Below are positions 43,786-52,797 of a stretch of 64,000 bases of DNA, piece after piece. Origin of the DNA: JAJPKK01 sp963807015 (GTDB taxonomy: Bacteria > Pseudomonadota > Alphaproteobacteria > Rhizobiales > Xanthobacteraceae); the NCBI GenBank assembly GCA_963807015.1, contig CAWEAS010000017.1, forward strand, positions 186,001 to 250,000. Direction: 5' to 3'. The notes under the pieces were generated by a model, which did no database searches, was not told the DNA's origin, and saw nothing but the letters and a program-made list of their open reading frames with translations. The stretch's first letter is position 1, and every line of letters starts with the position of its first letter. Both the position numbers and the translations under genes were made by a program.

Positions 43786-45180
43786 ATGGCGTCGATCACG
43801 CAAATGCCGCGAACCAACATGACCGATCAGAGCATGCGCGGCGTTATCGCCGCGCTTGAGGCGGCCGGCGAGCTTCATCACGTCAAGCGCCGGGTCGACC
43901 CGCGGTTCGAACTGGGCGCCGTCCTCAAGCTGCGCGAGGACGGCCCGGCTTTGTTGTTCGAGCAGCCGGGCGACGGCACCGTTCCCGTGATCGGCAATCT
44001 GCTGACGACGCGGGCGCGCATTGCTCGCGCCCTTGCGATCCCGCCGGATCAGCTCGACGGCCGCTTCGCGGATGCGCTCGCCAGTCCGATTGCGCCGGTC
44101 ATAGTCGATCATGGCCCGGTCCAGGACGTCGTGCACGAGCGCGACATCGATCTCGCCCGCCTGCTTCCGGTGCCCACGTGGTTCGAGCGCGAAGCCGCGC
44201 CTTACATCACGGCGGGTGTGATCGTGGCGAAGGACCCGGAGACCGGGCGCCGCAATGTCTCGGTCGCGCGGTTGCGGCTTGAAGGCGGCGCGCGGATGAC
44301 GGCGGGGATCGCCCGCAACCATCATCTTTACGCGCTCCTGCAAAAGGCCAAAGCGCGCGCTCGCAAGCTTGAGATCGCCGTTGCGATCGGAAACCATCCG
44401 GCCGTGCTGCTGGGTTCGCAGCTTTATCTCGGATTAGGCGACGACGAGTACGGCCCGATCGGCGGTCTCCTGGGCGAGCCGCTGCAGCTCGCGAGATGCC
44501 GCACGGTCGATCTCGAAGTGCCGGCGTTTGCGGAGATCGTGCTCGAAGGCGAACTCGATCCGAACGAACTCATCGACGAAGGTCCGGTATCGGAATTTCA
44601 CGGCTTCTACGTCAATTACGGTCCCGGCGTTGGCGGAACGATCCGCCGCGTCACCCACCGCAAGGACGCGATCTATCAAGCGATCCTGCCCGGCTACGCC
44701 CGCGAGCATTGCCTCCTCGGCGCGACTGCGATCGGCGCCACCCTGTGCCAGGCCCTCCGGCGCATGATCCCGGCGGTGTCTCGCGTGCTCATCACCGAAG
44801 GCGGAATGGGACGGCTGCATGCGGTGATCGCAATGCACCGGCCTGCGCTCGGCGAAGGCAAGCGCGCCGCATTGCTGGCGATGGGGCACGTCAACCTGCT
44901 GAAGCTCGTGACCGTGGTCGATGACGACATCGACATCGAAAATCCGCACCATGTCGAATGGGCGCTCGCCGCGCGCTTCCGCGGCAGCGAGGACCTCATC
45001 GTCCTCCCCGCGGTCAAGGCGGACCGCTGCGATCCCGTGCAAGAGAATCTGACGGTGACCAAGATGGCGATGATCGCGACGACGCGTCCGGGCGATGGCG
45101 AGCCGCTGACCCGGTCCGAATTCGCCCGCCAGCCCGATGCTATCCTCGATCGCGTCCGCCGCGACCGCGATCTCTACTGA
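43786..45180 (+). CDS. UbiD-family decarboxylase (prenylated-FMN type)
   Basis: 464 residues from the ATG at 43786, two bases after the hydratase stop. UbiD features: RNVSVARLRLEGGARMTAGI (cofactor and metal region), EIVLEGELDPNELIDEGPVSEFHGFY carrying the two conserved acidic residues of the ERE triad, and a C-terminal DDDIDIENPHHVEWALAARF. It (de)carboxylates aromatic or unsaturated acids. A UbiX-like prenyltransferase is not in the window. Its role in the operon is not obvious. Confidence 0.88.
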   Translation: MASITQMPRTNMTDQSMRGVIAALEAAGELHHVKRRVDPRFELGAVLKLREDGPALLFEQPGDGTVPVIGNLLTTRARIARALAIPPDQLDGRFADALASPIAPVIVDHGPVQDVVHERDIDLARLLPVPTWFEREAAPYITAGVIVAKDPETGRRNVSVARLRLEGGARMTAGIARNHHLYALLQKAKARARKLEIAVAIGNHPAVLLGSQLYLGLGDDEYGPIGGLLGEPLQLARCRTVDLEVPAFAEIVLEGELDPNELIDEGPVSEFHGFYVNYGPGVGGTIRRVTHRKDAIYQAILPGYAREHCLLGATAIGATLCQALRRMIPAVSRVLITEGGMGRLHAVIAMHRPALGEGKRAALLAMGHVNLLKLVTVVDDDIDIENPHHVEWALAARFRGSEDLIVLPAVKADRCDPVQENLTVTKMAMIATTRPGDGEPLTRSEFARQPDAILDRVRRDRDLY

Positions 45181-45190
45181 AAGCGCGGCA

Positions 45191-46222
45191 TCACGCCACC
45201 ATCTCGCGCACCAGCGGGATGACCTTGCTGCCGTAGAGCGAAATGCAGCGCATCATTTTCTCGTGCGACAGTGCGCCGGCGCTGTATTTCATGTCGAACC
45301 GCGAAAGGCCCAGCGCCTTCACCGTCGCAGCGATCTTGCGCGCGACTGTCTCCGGCGAACCGACATAGAGCGAGCCGCGCTCGGCTTCAGAATCGAACTC
45401 CGCGCGCGTCATCGGCGGCCAGCCGCGCTCGGCACCGATCCTGTCGCGCATCTGCTTGTACGGCGTCCACAGTTCCTCGCGGGCCTGCTCGTCGCCGTCG
45501 GCGATGTAGCCCGGCGAATGCACGCCGATCGCCTGCGGCGGCTTGTCGACCTGCGTATACGCTCGCCGATAGAGATCGGCATAGGGGACGAATCGTTTCG
45601 GATCGCCGCCGATGATGGCGAGCATCAGCGGCAGGTCGTAGCGGACGGCGCGGACGACGAACTCGGGGCTACCGCCGACGCCGACCCAGGTCTTGAGGGG
45701 AGGCTTCTCGACCGGCGGAAACACGCGCTGATTGGTCAGCGCCGGGCGGGTTTCGCCGCGCCACGTCACCACGTCTTTCCGGATCAGCGCCGAGAACAGG
45801 TCGAGCTTCTCCTCGAACAGCTTCTCGTATTGCGAGAGGTCATAGCCGAACAGCGGAAAGGACTCGATGAACGAGCCGCGCCCGACCGTGATCTCCGCGC
45901 GTCCGCTGGAGGCGGCATTAAGGGTCGAGAACCGCTCGAACACGCGAACCGGATCGTCCGAGCTCAGCACCGTCACCGCCGAGCCGAGGCAAATCCGCTT
46001 GGTGCGGCCCGCGATGGCGCCGAGCACGACCTCGGGCGCCGAGATGGCAAAGTCCGGCCGATGATGCTCGCCGACGCCGAAACAATCGATGCCGAGTTCA
46101 TCGGCAAGAGCCGCCTCCTCGATGACGTCGCAAATCACCTGCGCATGCGGCAGCGGGCGGCCGTCACCCCCCGCTGTGATGTCACCGAAGGTGTCCAGCC
46201 CGAATTCCAGAGTGTTTGCCAT
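45191..46222 (-). CDS. LLM-class flavin-dependent oxidoreductase
   Basis: 343 residues. MANTLEFGLDTFGDIT start, CFGVGEHHRPDFAISAPEVVLGAIAG, TVLSSDDPVRVFERFSTLNA, AEITVGRGSFIESFPLFGYD: a luciferase-like monooxygenase of the F420/FMN superfamily. Convergent with the UbiD gene, 10 bp apart. It might oxidise a sulfur or nitrogen group of the same substrate, but the opposite orientation makes this uncertain. Confidence 0.87.
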   Translation of the reverse strand: MANTLEFGLDTFGDITAGGDGRPLPHAQVICDVIEEAALADELGIDCFGVGEHHRPDFAISAPEVVLGAIAGRTKRICLGSAVTVLSSDDPVRVFERFSTLNAASSGRAEITVGRGSFIESFPLFGYDLSQYEKLFEEKLDLFSALIRKDVVTWRGETRPALTNQRVFPPVEKPPLKTWVGVGGSPEFVVRAVRYDLPLMLAIIGGDPKRFVPYADLYRRAYTQVDKPPQAIGVHSPGYIADGDEQAREELWTPYKQMRDRIGAERGWPPMTRAEFDSEAERGSLYVGSPETVARKIAATVKALGLSRFDMKYSAGALSHEKMMRCISLYGSKVIPLVREMVA

Positions 46223-46518
46223 GCCCGTTCACACTAGTCGCAGATGCAACAATTCTTAGCCCGTGACGGGAACGAAGCGCAAATCGCATCGACGGGATGA
46301 CATTTCTGCGACGCTCGGATCGGCAACGAGCGGCAAAATCGGCCAAAAGCCCGCAAGCGCAGCAAAGTCGCGCGCCGCAGCGAAACCTATTTGCGGGTCC
46401 GTGGTTGCTTTGTCGCGGGCGCAACCGGCCTTGTGCCGATAGCAACGCGATGCACCCGCATAAGCTCAAGAACTGAACGCAATTAATCCCACCGTAACCC
46501 TCACGCGAGGAAGGCGTC

Positions 46519-48360
46519 ATGAGAGCTCAATTCGGTCGCGGCCGCGCCGCGAAAATCGCTGCCAAGACAATCGCTGCCAGGACTTTGCCGTTCGCGACCC
46601 TGCCGGTCGTCGGCATGCTGTTCGGAGTCGCTTCTCCGACATTTGCGCAAACGCCGCGCAACCCGGCCGGCCCGTCGGCGCAATCGTGCGCCGGTGACAA
46701 CGGCGGCATCACGCTGCCGTCCGGATTTTGCGCGACCGTATTCGCGGACAATGTCGGCCACGCGCGGCACATGGTCGTCGCGCCGAACGGCGTCCTCTAT
46801 GTCAACACCTGGAGCGGCCGCTACTACGGCAACGACATGCCGCCGGACGGCGGATTTCTGATCGCGCTCCAGGATACCAAGGGCGACGGCCGCGCCGATG
46901 TGGTCAAGCGCTTCGGCGCTACCTTCGCCGAAGGCAATCACGGCGGCACCGGCATCGCGCTCTACAACGGCGCGCTCTACGCCGAGACCAACGATCGCAT
47001 CGTGCGCTATGCGTTGCCGAGTGGAACGGTCGCGCCGACGGCCAAGCCCGAGACGATCGTGTCGGGGCTGCCGCTCACCGGCGACCACCCGATGCACCCC
47101 TTCATCATCGACCGCGACGGCAACCTGTTTGTCGATCTCGGCTCGGCGACGAATTCCTGCCAGGTCAAGAACCGCACGCTCGAATCCCCCGGCATCAATC
47201 CGTGCACCGAGCTTGAGACCCGCGCCGGCACGTGGCGCTACGATGCGAAGCGAACCGGGCAGCATTTCTCGCCGGCGGAGCGGTACGTCACCGGGCTGCG
47301 CAATGGCGAAGGCTTCGCTTTTGACGCTGGCGGCGCCCTCTACGCGACCCAACACGGCCGGGACCAGCTCTCGGAGAATTGGCCGAAGCTCTACAAGCCC
47401 GAGCAAGGTCCCCGGGAGCCGGCTGAAGAGCTGGTGCGCCTGGAGCAAGGCGCCGACTACGGCTGGCCCGAATGCTATTTCGACGGCCAGCAGCAGAAGC
47501 TGGTGCTCGCGCCGGAATTTGGCGGCGACGGCGGCAAAGCGGTCGGCGTGTGCGCGCAGAAGCGCGCGCCGATTGCGTGGTTCCCGGCGCACTGGGCACC
47601 GAATGATCTCGCGATCTACGAGGGGCGTCAGTTTCCGAACGCCTACCGCGGCGGCGCGTTCATCGCCTTTCACGGATCGTGGAATCGGGCGCCGTTCCCT
47701 CAGGGCGGCTACAACGTGGTGTTCCAGCCATTGGCCGACGGCAAATCAAGCGGCAACTTCGTCGTTTTTGCCGATGGCTTTGCCGGCGCGATGAAGGAGC
47801 CTGGCACGGCGGCGCATCGGCCGACTGGGCTTGCGGTCGCGCCCGACGGCGCGCTCTACATTTCGGACGACCAGCATGGCCGCATCTGGCGGGTGACGTT
47901 CCACGGCCAGGTGGCGACGACGGGGATTGCAGCCGCGCCGACGTCGAGCGGCGCGAGCACCAGCGCCAACGTGCTGCCGCCGGAAGGCATCCATCCGGAT
48001 GCCGGCGCCGCGACCATGGTCGCCTCGTTGCCGGTGCCGCCCGGCGCCACAGCCGCAGAGATCGCGCAAGGCGCGCGCATCTTCCACGGCCAGGTCGATA
48101 ACGGCACCTGCGCGGGTTGCCACGGCTCGAATGCCAAGGGCTCGCCAATCGCGCCGGATCTCACCAGCGGAAAATGGCTGTGGGGCGACGGCAGCCTCGC
48201 ATCGATCACCCGCATCATCCAGAACGGCGTGCCGGACCCGAAAAACTATCGCAGCCCGATGCCGCCCGAGGGTGGCGTGCAACTCTCGGAAGCCGATCTC
48301 AAGGCCGTGGCCGCATACGTATGGGCGATCAGCCACCGCGACCAGCATACGGAGAAGTAG
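46519..48360 (+). CDS. PQQ-type (sorbosone dehydrogenase-like) sugar/aldehyde dehydrogenase fused to cytochrome c
   Basis: 613 residues. Signal peptide to ASPTFAQ (near residue 45). Six-bladed propeller domain to about residue 480 (VFADNVGHARHMVVAPNG, EGNHGGTGIALYNG, HPFIIDRDGNLFVDLGS, GADYGWPECYFDG, RPTGLAVAPDGALYISDD). C-terminal cytochrome c with CAGCH haem site and a later SPMPPEGG methionine ligand. Periplasmic oxidation with electron transfer to the respiratory chain. Probably monocistronic. Confidence 0.9.
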   Translation: MRAQFGRGRAAKIAAKTIAARTLPFATLPVVGMLFGVASPTFAQTPRNPAGPSAQSCAGDNGGITLPSGFCATVFADNVGHARHMVVAPNGVLYVNTWSGRYYGNDMPPDGGFLIALQDTKGDGRADVVKRFGATFAEGNHGGTGIALYNGALYAETNDRIVRYALPSGTVAPTAKPETIVSGLPLTGDHPMHPFIIDRDGNLFVDLGSATNSCQVKNRTLESPGINPCTELETRAGTWRYDAKRTGQHFSPAERYVTGLRNGEGFAFDAGGALYATQHGRDQLSENWPKLYKPEQGPREPAEELVRLEQGADYGWPECYFDGQQQKLVLAPEFGGDGGKAVGVCAQKRAPIAWFPAHWAPNDLAIYEGRQFPNAYRGGAFIAFHGSWNRAPFPQGGYNVVFQPLADGKSSGNFVVFADGFAGAMKEPGTAAHRPTGLAVAPDGALYISDDQHGRIWRVTFHGQVATTGIAAAPTSSGASTSANVLPPEGIHPDAGAATMVASLPVPPGATAAEIAQGARIFHGQVDNGTCAGCHGSNAKGSPIAPDLTSGKWLWGDGSLASITRIIQNGVPDPKNYRSPMPPEGGVQLSEADLKAVAAYVWAISHRDQHTEK

Positions 48361-48863
48361 AGCGTTGCGCCGGGTGTCTCCCATGGGTCTGCCCCGGCGC
48401 GATTGTCCGACCAATCGAGAGGGCAAATCCGTCGGATCGACGCTCCAATACGGGTCAATCTACCCAGTTCTGAAATCTTGAGCCCGTGCACGCGTCGAAA
48501 CTCGTTTTCGATATTGGTCACCAAGGTGAGTTCCGCGGCCCTTGCGTGAGCGGCGATCCACAAGTCATTGTTTCCGATCATCTCGCCTTTGCCCTCCAAC
48601 ATCGCGCGGATCGTTCCGTAGAATTGGCCGGCGTGCGACGGCAGAGCCATCACTGGCAACAAGCTTGTCAGTTCCATCATTTGTGCGGTGGCTTGCTCGC
48701 GCAATCGGCTCTTCTCGGCGCCGTACATAAGTTCGCCGTAAGTAATGACCGAGATGACCGCCTCGCCAGTCCTCAGCCGCTGAAATTTCGCGAGAACCTC
48801 AGGCGGCCGTCGTCGTCGGATGTAAATGCAGATGTTGGTATCGAGGAGGAAGCGCGCGGCCAT
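48246..48863 (-). CDS. vapC: VapC PIN-domain toxin with altered C-terminus
   Basis: 205 residues as read. Residues 1-133 are a normal VapC: FLLDTNICIYI (first Asp), VITYGELMYGAEKS (Glu), NNDLWIAAHARA and LVTNIENEFRRVHGL (Asp/Asn-rich catalytic set for RNA cleavage). After GLKI the frame runs 70 more codons into the antisense of the PQQ gene. Dropping one A from the AAA at 48473-48475 gives GLKIQNWVD and a stop at 48455, the usual VapC ending at 133-136 residues. Follows VapB without a gap. Confidence 0.88.
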   Translation of the reverse strand: MAARFLLDTNICIYIRRRRPPEVLAKFQRLRTGEAVISVITYGELMYGAEKSRLREQATAQMMELTSLLPVMALPSHAGQFYGTIRAMLEGKGEMIGNNDLWIAAHARAAELTLVTNIENEFRRVHGLKISELGRLTRIGASIRRICPLDWSDNRAGADPWETPGATLYFSVCWSRWLIAHTYAATALRSASESCTPPSGGIGLR

Positions 48864-49094
48864 TTAGAGGCCGTCACGCTTCAGTGGCGGAGCATCCTGT
48901 CGACCTGCCGGCAAAAAATCGTCCGGCAGATTGGCAAGAATCTCAAATGCTCGCTCCAATCCTTTTCCCTTCTCGCGCAGCACGATCTCGTCGCCGCGGC
49001 GAAAAATCTCGACCTCTTTACCCGCCAGCCGGAACTCCTTTGGCAGGCGGACAGCCTGACTGTTGCCTGAACGAAAAACCCGAGCTTTTGCCAT
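48864..49094 (-). CDS. vapB: VapB antitoxin, AbrB/SpoVT type
   Basis: 76 residues. SpoVT-AbrB swapped-hairpin DNA-binding start: KARVFRSGNSQAVRLPKEFRLAGKEVEIFRRGDEIVL. The acidic/hydrophobic C-terminal part binds and blocks VapC. The TAA stop is immediately followed by the vapC ATG. The perfect palindrome at 49112-49133 upstream is its likely autoregulatory operator. Confidence 0.93.
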   Translation of the reverse strand: MAKARVFRSGNSQAVRLPKEFRLAGKEVEIFRRGDEIVLREKGKGLERAFEILANLPDDFLPAGRQDAPPLKRDGL

Positions 49095-49111
49095 TCGGCT
49101 TCTGCCTCAAA

Positions 49112-49133
49112 GTATATACATCAATGTATATAC
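49112..49133. promoter_or_regulatory. vapBC operator palindrome
   Basis: GTATATACAT-CA-ATGTATATAC: perfect 10-bp inverted repeat with a 2-bp spacer, 17 bp before the vapB ATG (minus strand). It is AT-rich in a GC-rich genome and overlaps promoter-like TATATA sequence. Confidence 0.85.
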
Positions 49134-49331
49134 TAAACTGGGAAGGCAAAAACAAGCTATCCACGATTAGGCCCGGCATCTTTAGCGTTTGCCCGCGTGT
49201 GCAGTCCCGGTCAACTCCCTGAAAGTGATCCCGCTAACCTCTCGGAAACAGGGTGACCCCACGCAGGCATGTTCTCACGTTGGGAACATGCTATGTCGTG
49301 CCGGCTAAATGCCCATTGGGAGCATCTTTGA

Positions 49332-50354
49332 ATGTTTGGACGTCTTGCGTGTGCGCTCGTTCTTTGTTCTGCCGCCCTCAGCACCGCGGCCGTGGCGCAA
49401 ACCCCGGCGCCCGCGCAGACGCCGGCGCCGCTGGGCATCGGCCTTGAAGGCATCGAGTACCCCTATCCGGTGCGCTACCTCGACCTGACCGTTGAGAACC
49501 AGCCGCTGCGCATGGCCTATATGGACATCGCCCCGACCGCTCCCGCAAACGGCAAAGGCGTGCTGCTTCTGCACGGCAAGAGCTTTTCAGGCGAGTACTG
49601 GAGCCGCACGATCGCGAAGCTTGCCGCCGGCGGCTATCGCGTCGTCGTGCCGGACCAGATCGGCTTCGGGAAATCCGCCAAGCCCGATATCCGCTACAAT
49701 TTCGATCTTCTCGCGCGCAACACCAAAGCGCTGCTCGACACGCTCGGGATCGCGCGCACTGCCGTCGTCGGCCATTCGTTCGGCGGGATGCTCGCCGTCT
49801 ATTTCGCCCGCGATTTTCCCGAGACGACCGCAGTCCTCGCATTGGAGAATCCGATCGGCCTTGAGGACTATCGCAGCGCGATCCCGCCGCAACCGCTTGA
49901 AGCGCTGGTCAAGACCGAGATGGCGCAGACGCCGGAGAGCTATCGCACCTTCCTGAAGGCTTTTTTCGTCGGCTGGCCGAGCACGGCCGAGCACTACGCC
50001 GATATCTTCTCACGCGTGCTGCTCAGTCCGGAATATCCGCGCTGGGCACGCGCCTCGGCCCTCACTTATGAAATGATGTTCGAGGAGCCGATCCGGCACG
50101 AGTATCCGTTGCTCAAGATGCCGGTGCTGCTCATCATCGGCCAAAGCGACCGCAGCGTCTTCTTTCGTCGCTATGCCTCCCCGGAAGCGATCAAGCCGCT
50201 CGGCAACTGGCCAGAGTTGGGCCGCCAGGCGGTGAAGGACCTGCCTGACGGCAAGCTGGTCGAAATTGCCGGTGCCGGCCATGTGTCGCACGTCGAAAAG
50301 CCGGACGAATTCGAAGCGGCGCTCGGCGATTTCCTGACAACTCGGTTTCACTGA
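49332..50354 (+). CDS. Secreted alpha/beta hydrolase
   Basis: 340 residues. Signal peptide to AAVAQ (residue 23) followed by a TPAPAQTPAP linker. Oxyanion HGKSFSGEYW, nucleophile Ser149 in GHSFGG, and late GAGHVSHVEKPDEF with the catalytic His. Family includes esterases, haloalkane dehalogenases and proline iminopeptidases; the periplasmic location and lack of close context leave the substrate unknown. Confidence 0.88.
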   Translation: MFGRLACALVLCSAALSTAAVAQTPAPAQTPAPLGIGLEGIEYPYPVRYLDLTVENQPLRMAYMDIAPTAPANGKGVLLLHGKSFSGEYWSRTIAKLAAGGYRVVVPDQIGFGKSAKPDIRYNFDLLARNTKALLDTLGIARTAVVGHSFGGMLAVYFARDFPETTAVLALENPIGLEDYRSAIPPQPLEALVKTEMAQTPESYRTFLKAFFVGWPSTAEHYADIFSRVLLSPEYPRWARASALTYEMMFEEPIRHEYPLLKMPVLLIIGQSDRSVFFRRYASPEAIKPLGNWPELGRQAVKDLPDGKLVEIAGAGHVSHVEKPDEFEAALGDFLTTRFH

Positions 50355-50695
50355 GCGATTTGCGGGTGCGCGCAATGTCAAGCGAAGGCGGGGATGGCCG
50401 GGCGTTACACCGGCAGCTATCCTGATTGGCGCGGCGGCAGACGCCGCGATTTCTCGACTGGCGCCGATCAGGCTTCACTCGTTCGGACGCATCCCCAAAG
50501 ATCGCCGGACCGCGAAACCATAAATAGGAAGATCATTGCCAATCCTCAACTCGAGACGGCAGCGACGGTAGAGCGGGCGCGCCTTCGAGCCATTCGCAAC
50601 GCGTGAATGTGTGCCGCAATCGCATTTGCTCGCGACCCTGGCGCGATGTATCCCTCTCACCTGCGTTTTGTCATCGGACGATCAGGGAGGGGTCA
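50355..50695. other. Intergenic region, nothing recognised
   Basis: 341 bp between the hydrolase and the DsbA-like gene. No supported ORF, repeat or RNA; only the ribosome site for the next gene (GGGAGGGG near 50685-50692). Confidence 0.5.
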
Positions 50696-51373
50696 TTGCG
50701 CAAGATCATCGCTGCTTGGCTAGTGGTCTACGGCGTCATCGCCGCGAGCTGTGCCGCGCTTGCCCAGAACGGCGACTTTCCGATCAAGGGCGACGACGGG
50801 ACGCCGGTCTACAACCATCGTATTTCGGCGGAACTGTCGCGCCAGGTTGAGCAGCAGGGGAGCGTTGCCGTGGTGGGCAATCCGAACGGCGATGTCACGC
50901 TGTTCGAATTCTATGACCTCAACTGTCCCTATTGCCGCAAAGCAGCGGTCGAAATCGCCGACATATTGCGGGCCGACAAGAACCTGAAGCTCGTCCTGGT
51001 GCCGTTTCCGGTGCTGTCGATCCAGTCGATTCAGGCCGGGCGCGTTGAAATTGCGTTTCTGAACAAGGCGACGCCGCAGCAGTTCTACGAGTTCCATCGC
51101 CGCATCTTTGCGGGTCGCGGCGTCGTCGACGGTGCGCGCGCACTCACCGTTACGAAGGCGCTCGGCGTCGATAACAAGGAAATCATCGAGGCGGCGGATG
51201 ACGATCGTGTCACCGAGGCGATGAAATCGCACGTCCGGGTCGGCGACGCGCTCGGACTTGCGGCGACGCCGTCGTTCGTCATCAAGGACGTGGCCATTGT
51301 CGGCTACCCGGGCCGCAAATCGCTCACGGCGATCATCCAGGCCGCGCACCGCTGCGGCAAAGTGGTGTGCTGA
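50696..51373 (+). CDS. DsbA-like thiol:disulfide oxidoreductase
   Basis: 225 residues from a TTG at 50696, favoured because GGGAGGGG lies just upstream and a signal peptide (RKIIAAWLVVYGVIAASCAALAQ) begins there; the ATG-type start at 50603 puts 31 unlikely residues before it. Thioredoxin fold with redox motif CPYC in DLNCPYCRKAA and cis-Pro in LAATPSFVI. Periplasmic disulfide exchange; similar to Com1/DsbG-type proteins of alphaproteobacteria. DsbB is at 21702. Confidence 0.87.
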   Translation: MRKIIAAWLVVYGVIAASCAALAQNGDFPIKGDDGTPVYNHRISAELSRQVEQQGSVAVVGNPNGDVTLFEFYDLNCPYCRKAAVEIADILRADKNLKLVLVPFPVLSIQSIQAGRVEIAFLNKATPQQFYEFHRRIFAGRGVVDGARALTVTKALGVDNKEIIEAADDDRVTEAMKSHVRVGDALGLAATPSFVIKDVAIVGYPGRKSLTAIIQAAHRCGKVVC

Positions 51374-51442
51374 GAGCGCAGCGCCGTCGGTCGGGTATCG
51401 TCAGATAAGCGTTTAATCCGTCACCAGCCTCGGCTCGACCAA

Positions 51443-52657
51443 TCAGCCTTTCACGAGAGGACAGCCGCCTTCGCTCATCGGCCGGAATGCCTCTGCGGCA
51501 GGAATCGTCGCGCGCAATTTGGAGAAGTCGCCGAAATAATTCGATTCTGCCGGCTTCTTCGCCTCGAAAAGGTAGGAATTGTGGATTTTGCGGCCGTCCG
51601 CTCGCACCATGCCCTTGCCGAATAGCGGATCCTCCGTCGGCATGTCCTTCATCTTGGCAACTACAGCCCTGCCGTCGCCGTCACCCTTCAGGGTTTCGAC
51701 GGCCTTGAGGTAATGAGTAACGGCGGAATAAACGCCTGCCTGGGCAACGGTGGGTATTTTGCCGGGTCGTTCCGCCTGCCAACGTTTCGTCCATGCACGA
51801 TTGTTGTCGTTCATGTCCCAATACCAGTTCTCGGTGAAGACGAGACCCTGCGCTAAAGGCAAGCCGATGGCGCCGACGTCGACGACCGTAACCAGCAGAC
51901 CGGCCAGGGTCTGCCCGCTTTTGATGACGCCGAACTCGCTGGCCTGCTTGATCGCATTGACCGTGTCGCCGCCGGCGTTCGCAAGACCGATGACCTTGGC
52001 CTTTGACGCCTGAGCCTGCAGCAGGAAGGCGGAAAAATCGTTGGTATTGAGCGGATGCCGAACGCGGCCGAGCACCTTCCCGCCGCTCGCCTCCACCACG
52101 GCCGCAGTGTCTCGTTCCAGCGCCTGCCCAAATGCATAGTCCGAGGTCAGGAAGAACCAGCTGTCGCCGCCGCTCTTCACCAAAGCGGACCCCGTTCCAT
52201 GCGCCAAATTCCACGTGTCGTAGGTCCAATGAATGGTGTTGGCGTTGCACTTCGGGCCGGTCAGGTCGGAGCTGCCGCCTCCCGAAACCAGGAAGACTTT
52301 GTTTTTCTGGCGCGCGGCCTCGCTGACTCCGAGAGCGACCGCCGAGTTCGGTACGTCGACGATCACATCGACTTGACCGGTGTCGAACCAGGAGTTTGCG
52401 ATGCTCACGCCGACATCGGCCTTGTTCTGGTGGTCGGCGTAAACGATCTCGACCTTCATTCCCTTGCTCGCGGGATTGAAGTCTTCGACCGCAAGCTTTG
52501 CGGCAGCAACGGAACCGGCGCCGGTGAGGTCTGAATATAAGCTGGTCATGTCGGTTAAAATGCCGATCTTGACCACGCCGTCCGTATACTGAGCGTGCGC
52601 CGAGCCGCACGCCAGGGTGAGGCTGACGATCGATAGAATCTTGAAGCGCCGTTTCAT
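51443..52657 (-). CDS. ABC solute-binding protein, branched-chain/amide (Peripla_BP_6) type
   Basis: 404 residues. Signal peptide to GSAHAQ (23). VVKIGILTDMTSLYSDLTGAGSVAAAKLAVEDF, VVDVPNSAVALGVSEAARQKNKVFLVSGGGSSDLTG and SDYAFGQALERDTAAVVEASGGKV place it in the LivK-like group that binds diverse ligands. No permease is adjacent. Divergent from an MFS gene. Confidence 0.88.
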   Translation of the reverse strand: MKRRFKILSIVSLTLACGSAHAQYTDGVVKIGILTDMTSLYSDLTGAGSVAAAKLAVEDFNPASKGMKVEIVYADHQNKADVGVSIANSWFDTGQVDVIVDVPNSAVALGVSEAARQKNKVFLVSGGGSSDLTGPKCNANTIHWTYDTWNLAHGTGSALVKSGGDSWFFLTSDYAFGQALERDTAAVVEASGGKVLGRVRHPLNTNDFSAFLLQAQASKAKVIGLANAGGDTVNAIKQASEFGVIKSGQTLAGLLVTVVDVGAIGLPLAQGLVFTENWYWDMNDNNRAWTKRWQAERPGKIPTVAQAGVYSAVTHYLKAVETLKGDGDGRAVVAKMKDMPTEDPLFGKGMVRADGRKIHNSYLFEAKKPAESNYFGDFSKLRATIPAAEAFRPMSEGGCPLVKG

Positions 52658-52681
52658 TTGACCTCCCCAAGGAATCCGCTT

Positions 52682-52726
52682 GCGTTGATCCGCAAAGCGT
52701 TAATTCGCAAAGCGTTAATTCACAAA
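52682..52726. repeat. Three 15-bp tandem repeats
   Basis: GCGTTGATCCGCAAA, GCGTTAATTCGCAAA and GCGTTAATTCACAAA follow one another in the divergent region between the binding-protein and MFS genes. Regular spacing in a promoter region could mean regulator sites or slippage. Confidence 0.75.
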
Positions 52727-52797
52727 GGCGCTGTCCTCTTTATGGGACTTGCGCGCCGCGGTAATCAGGTTCATCCGCAGCGATTGTCGAGATCGAG

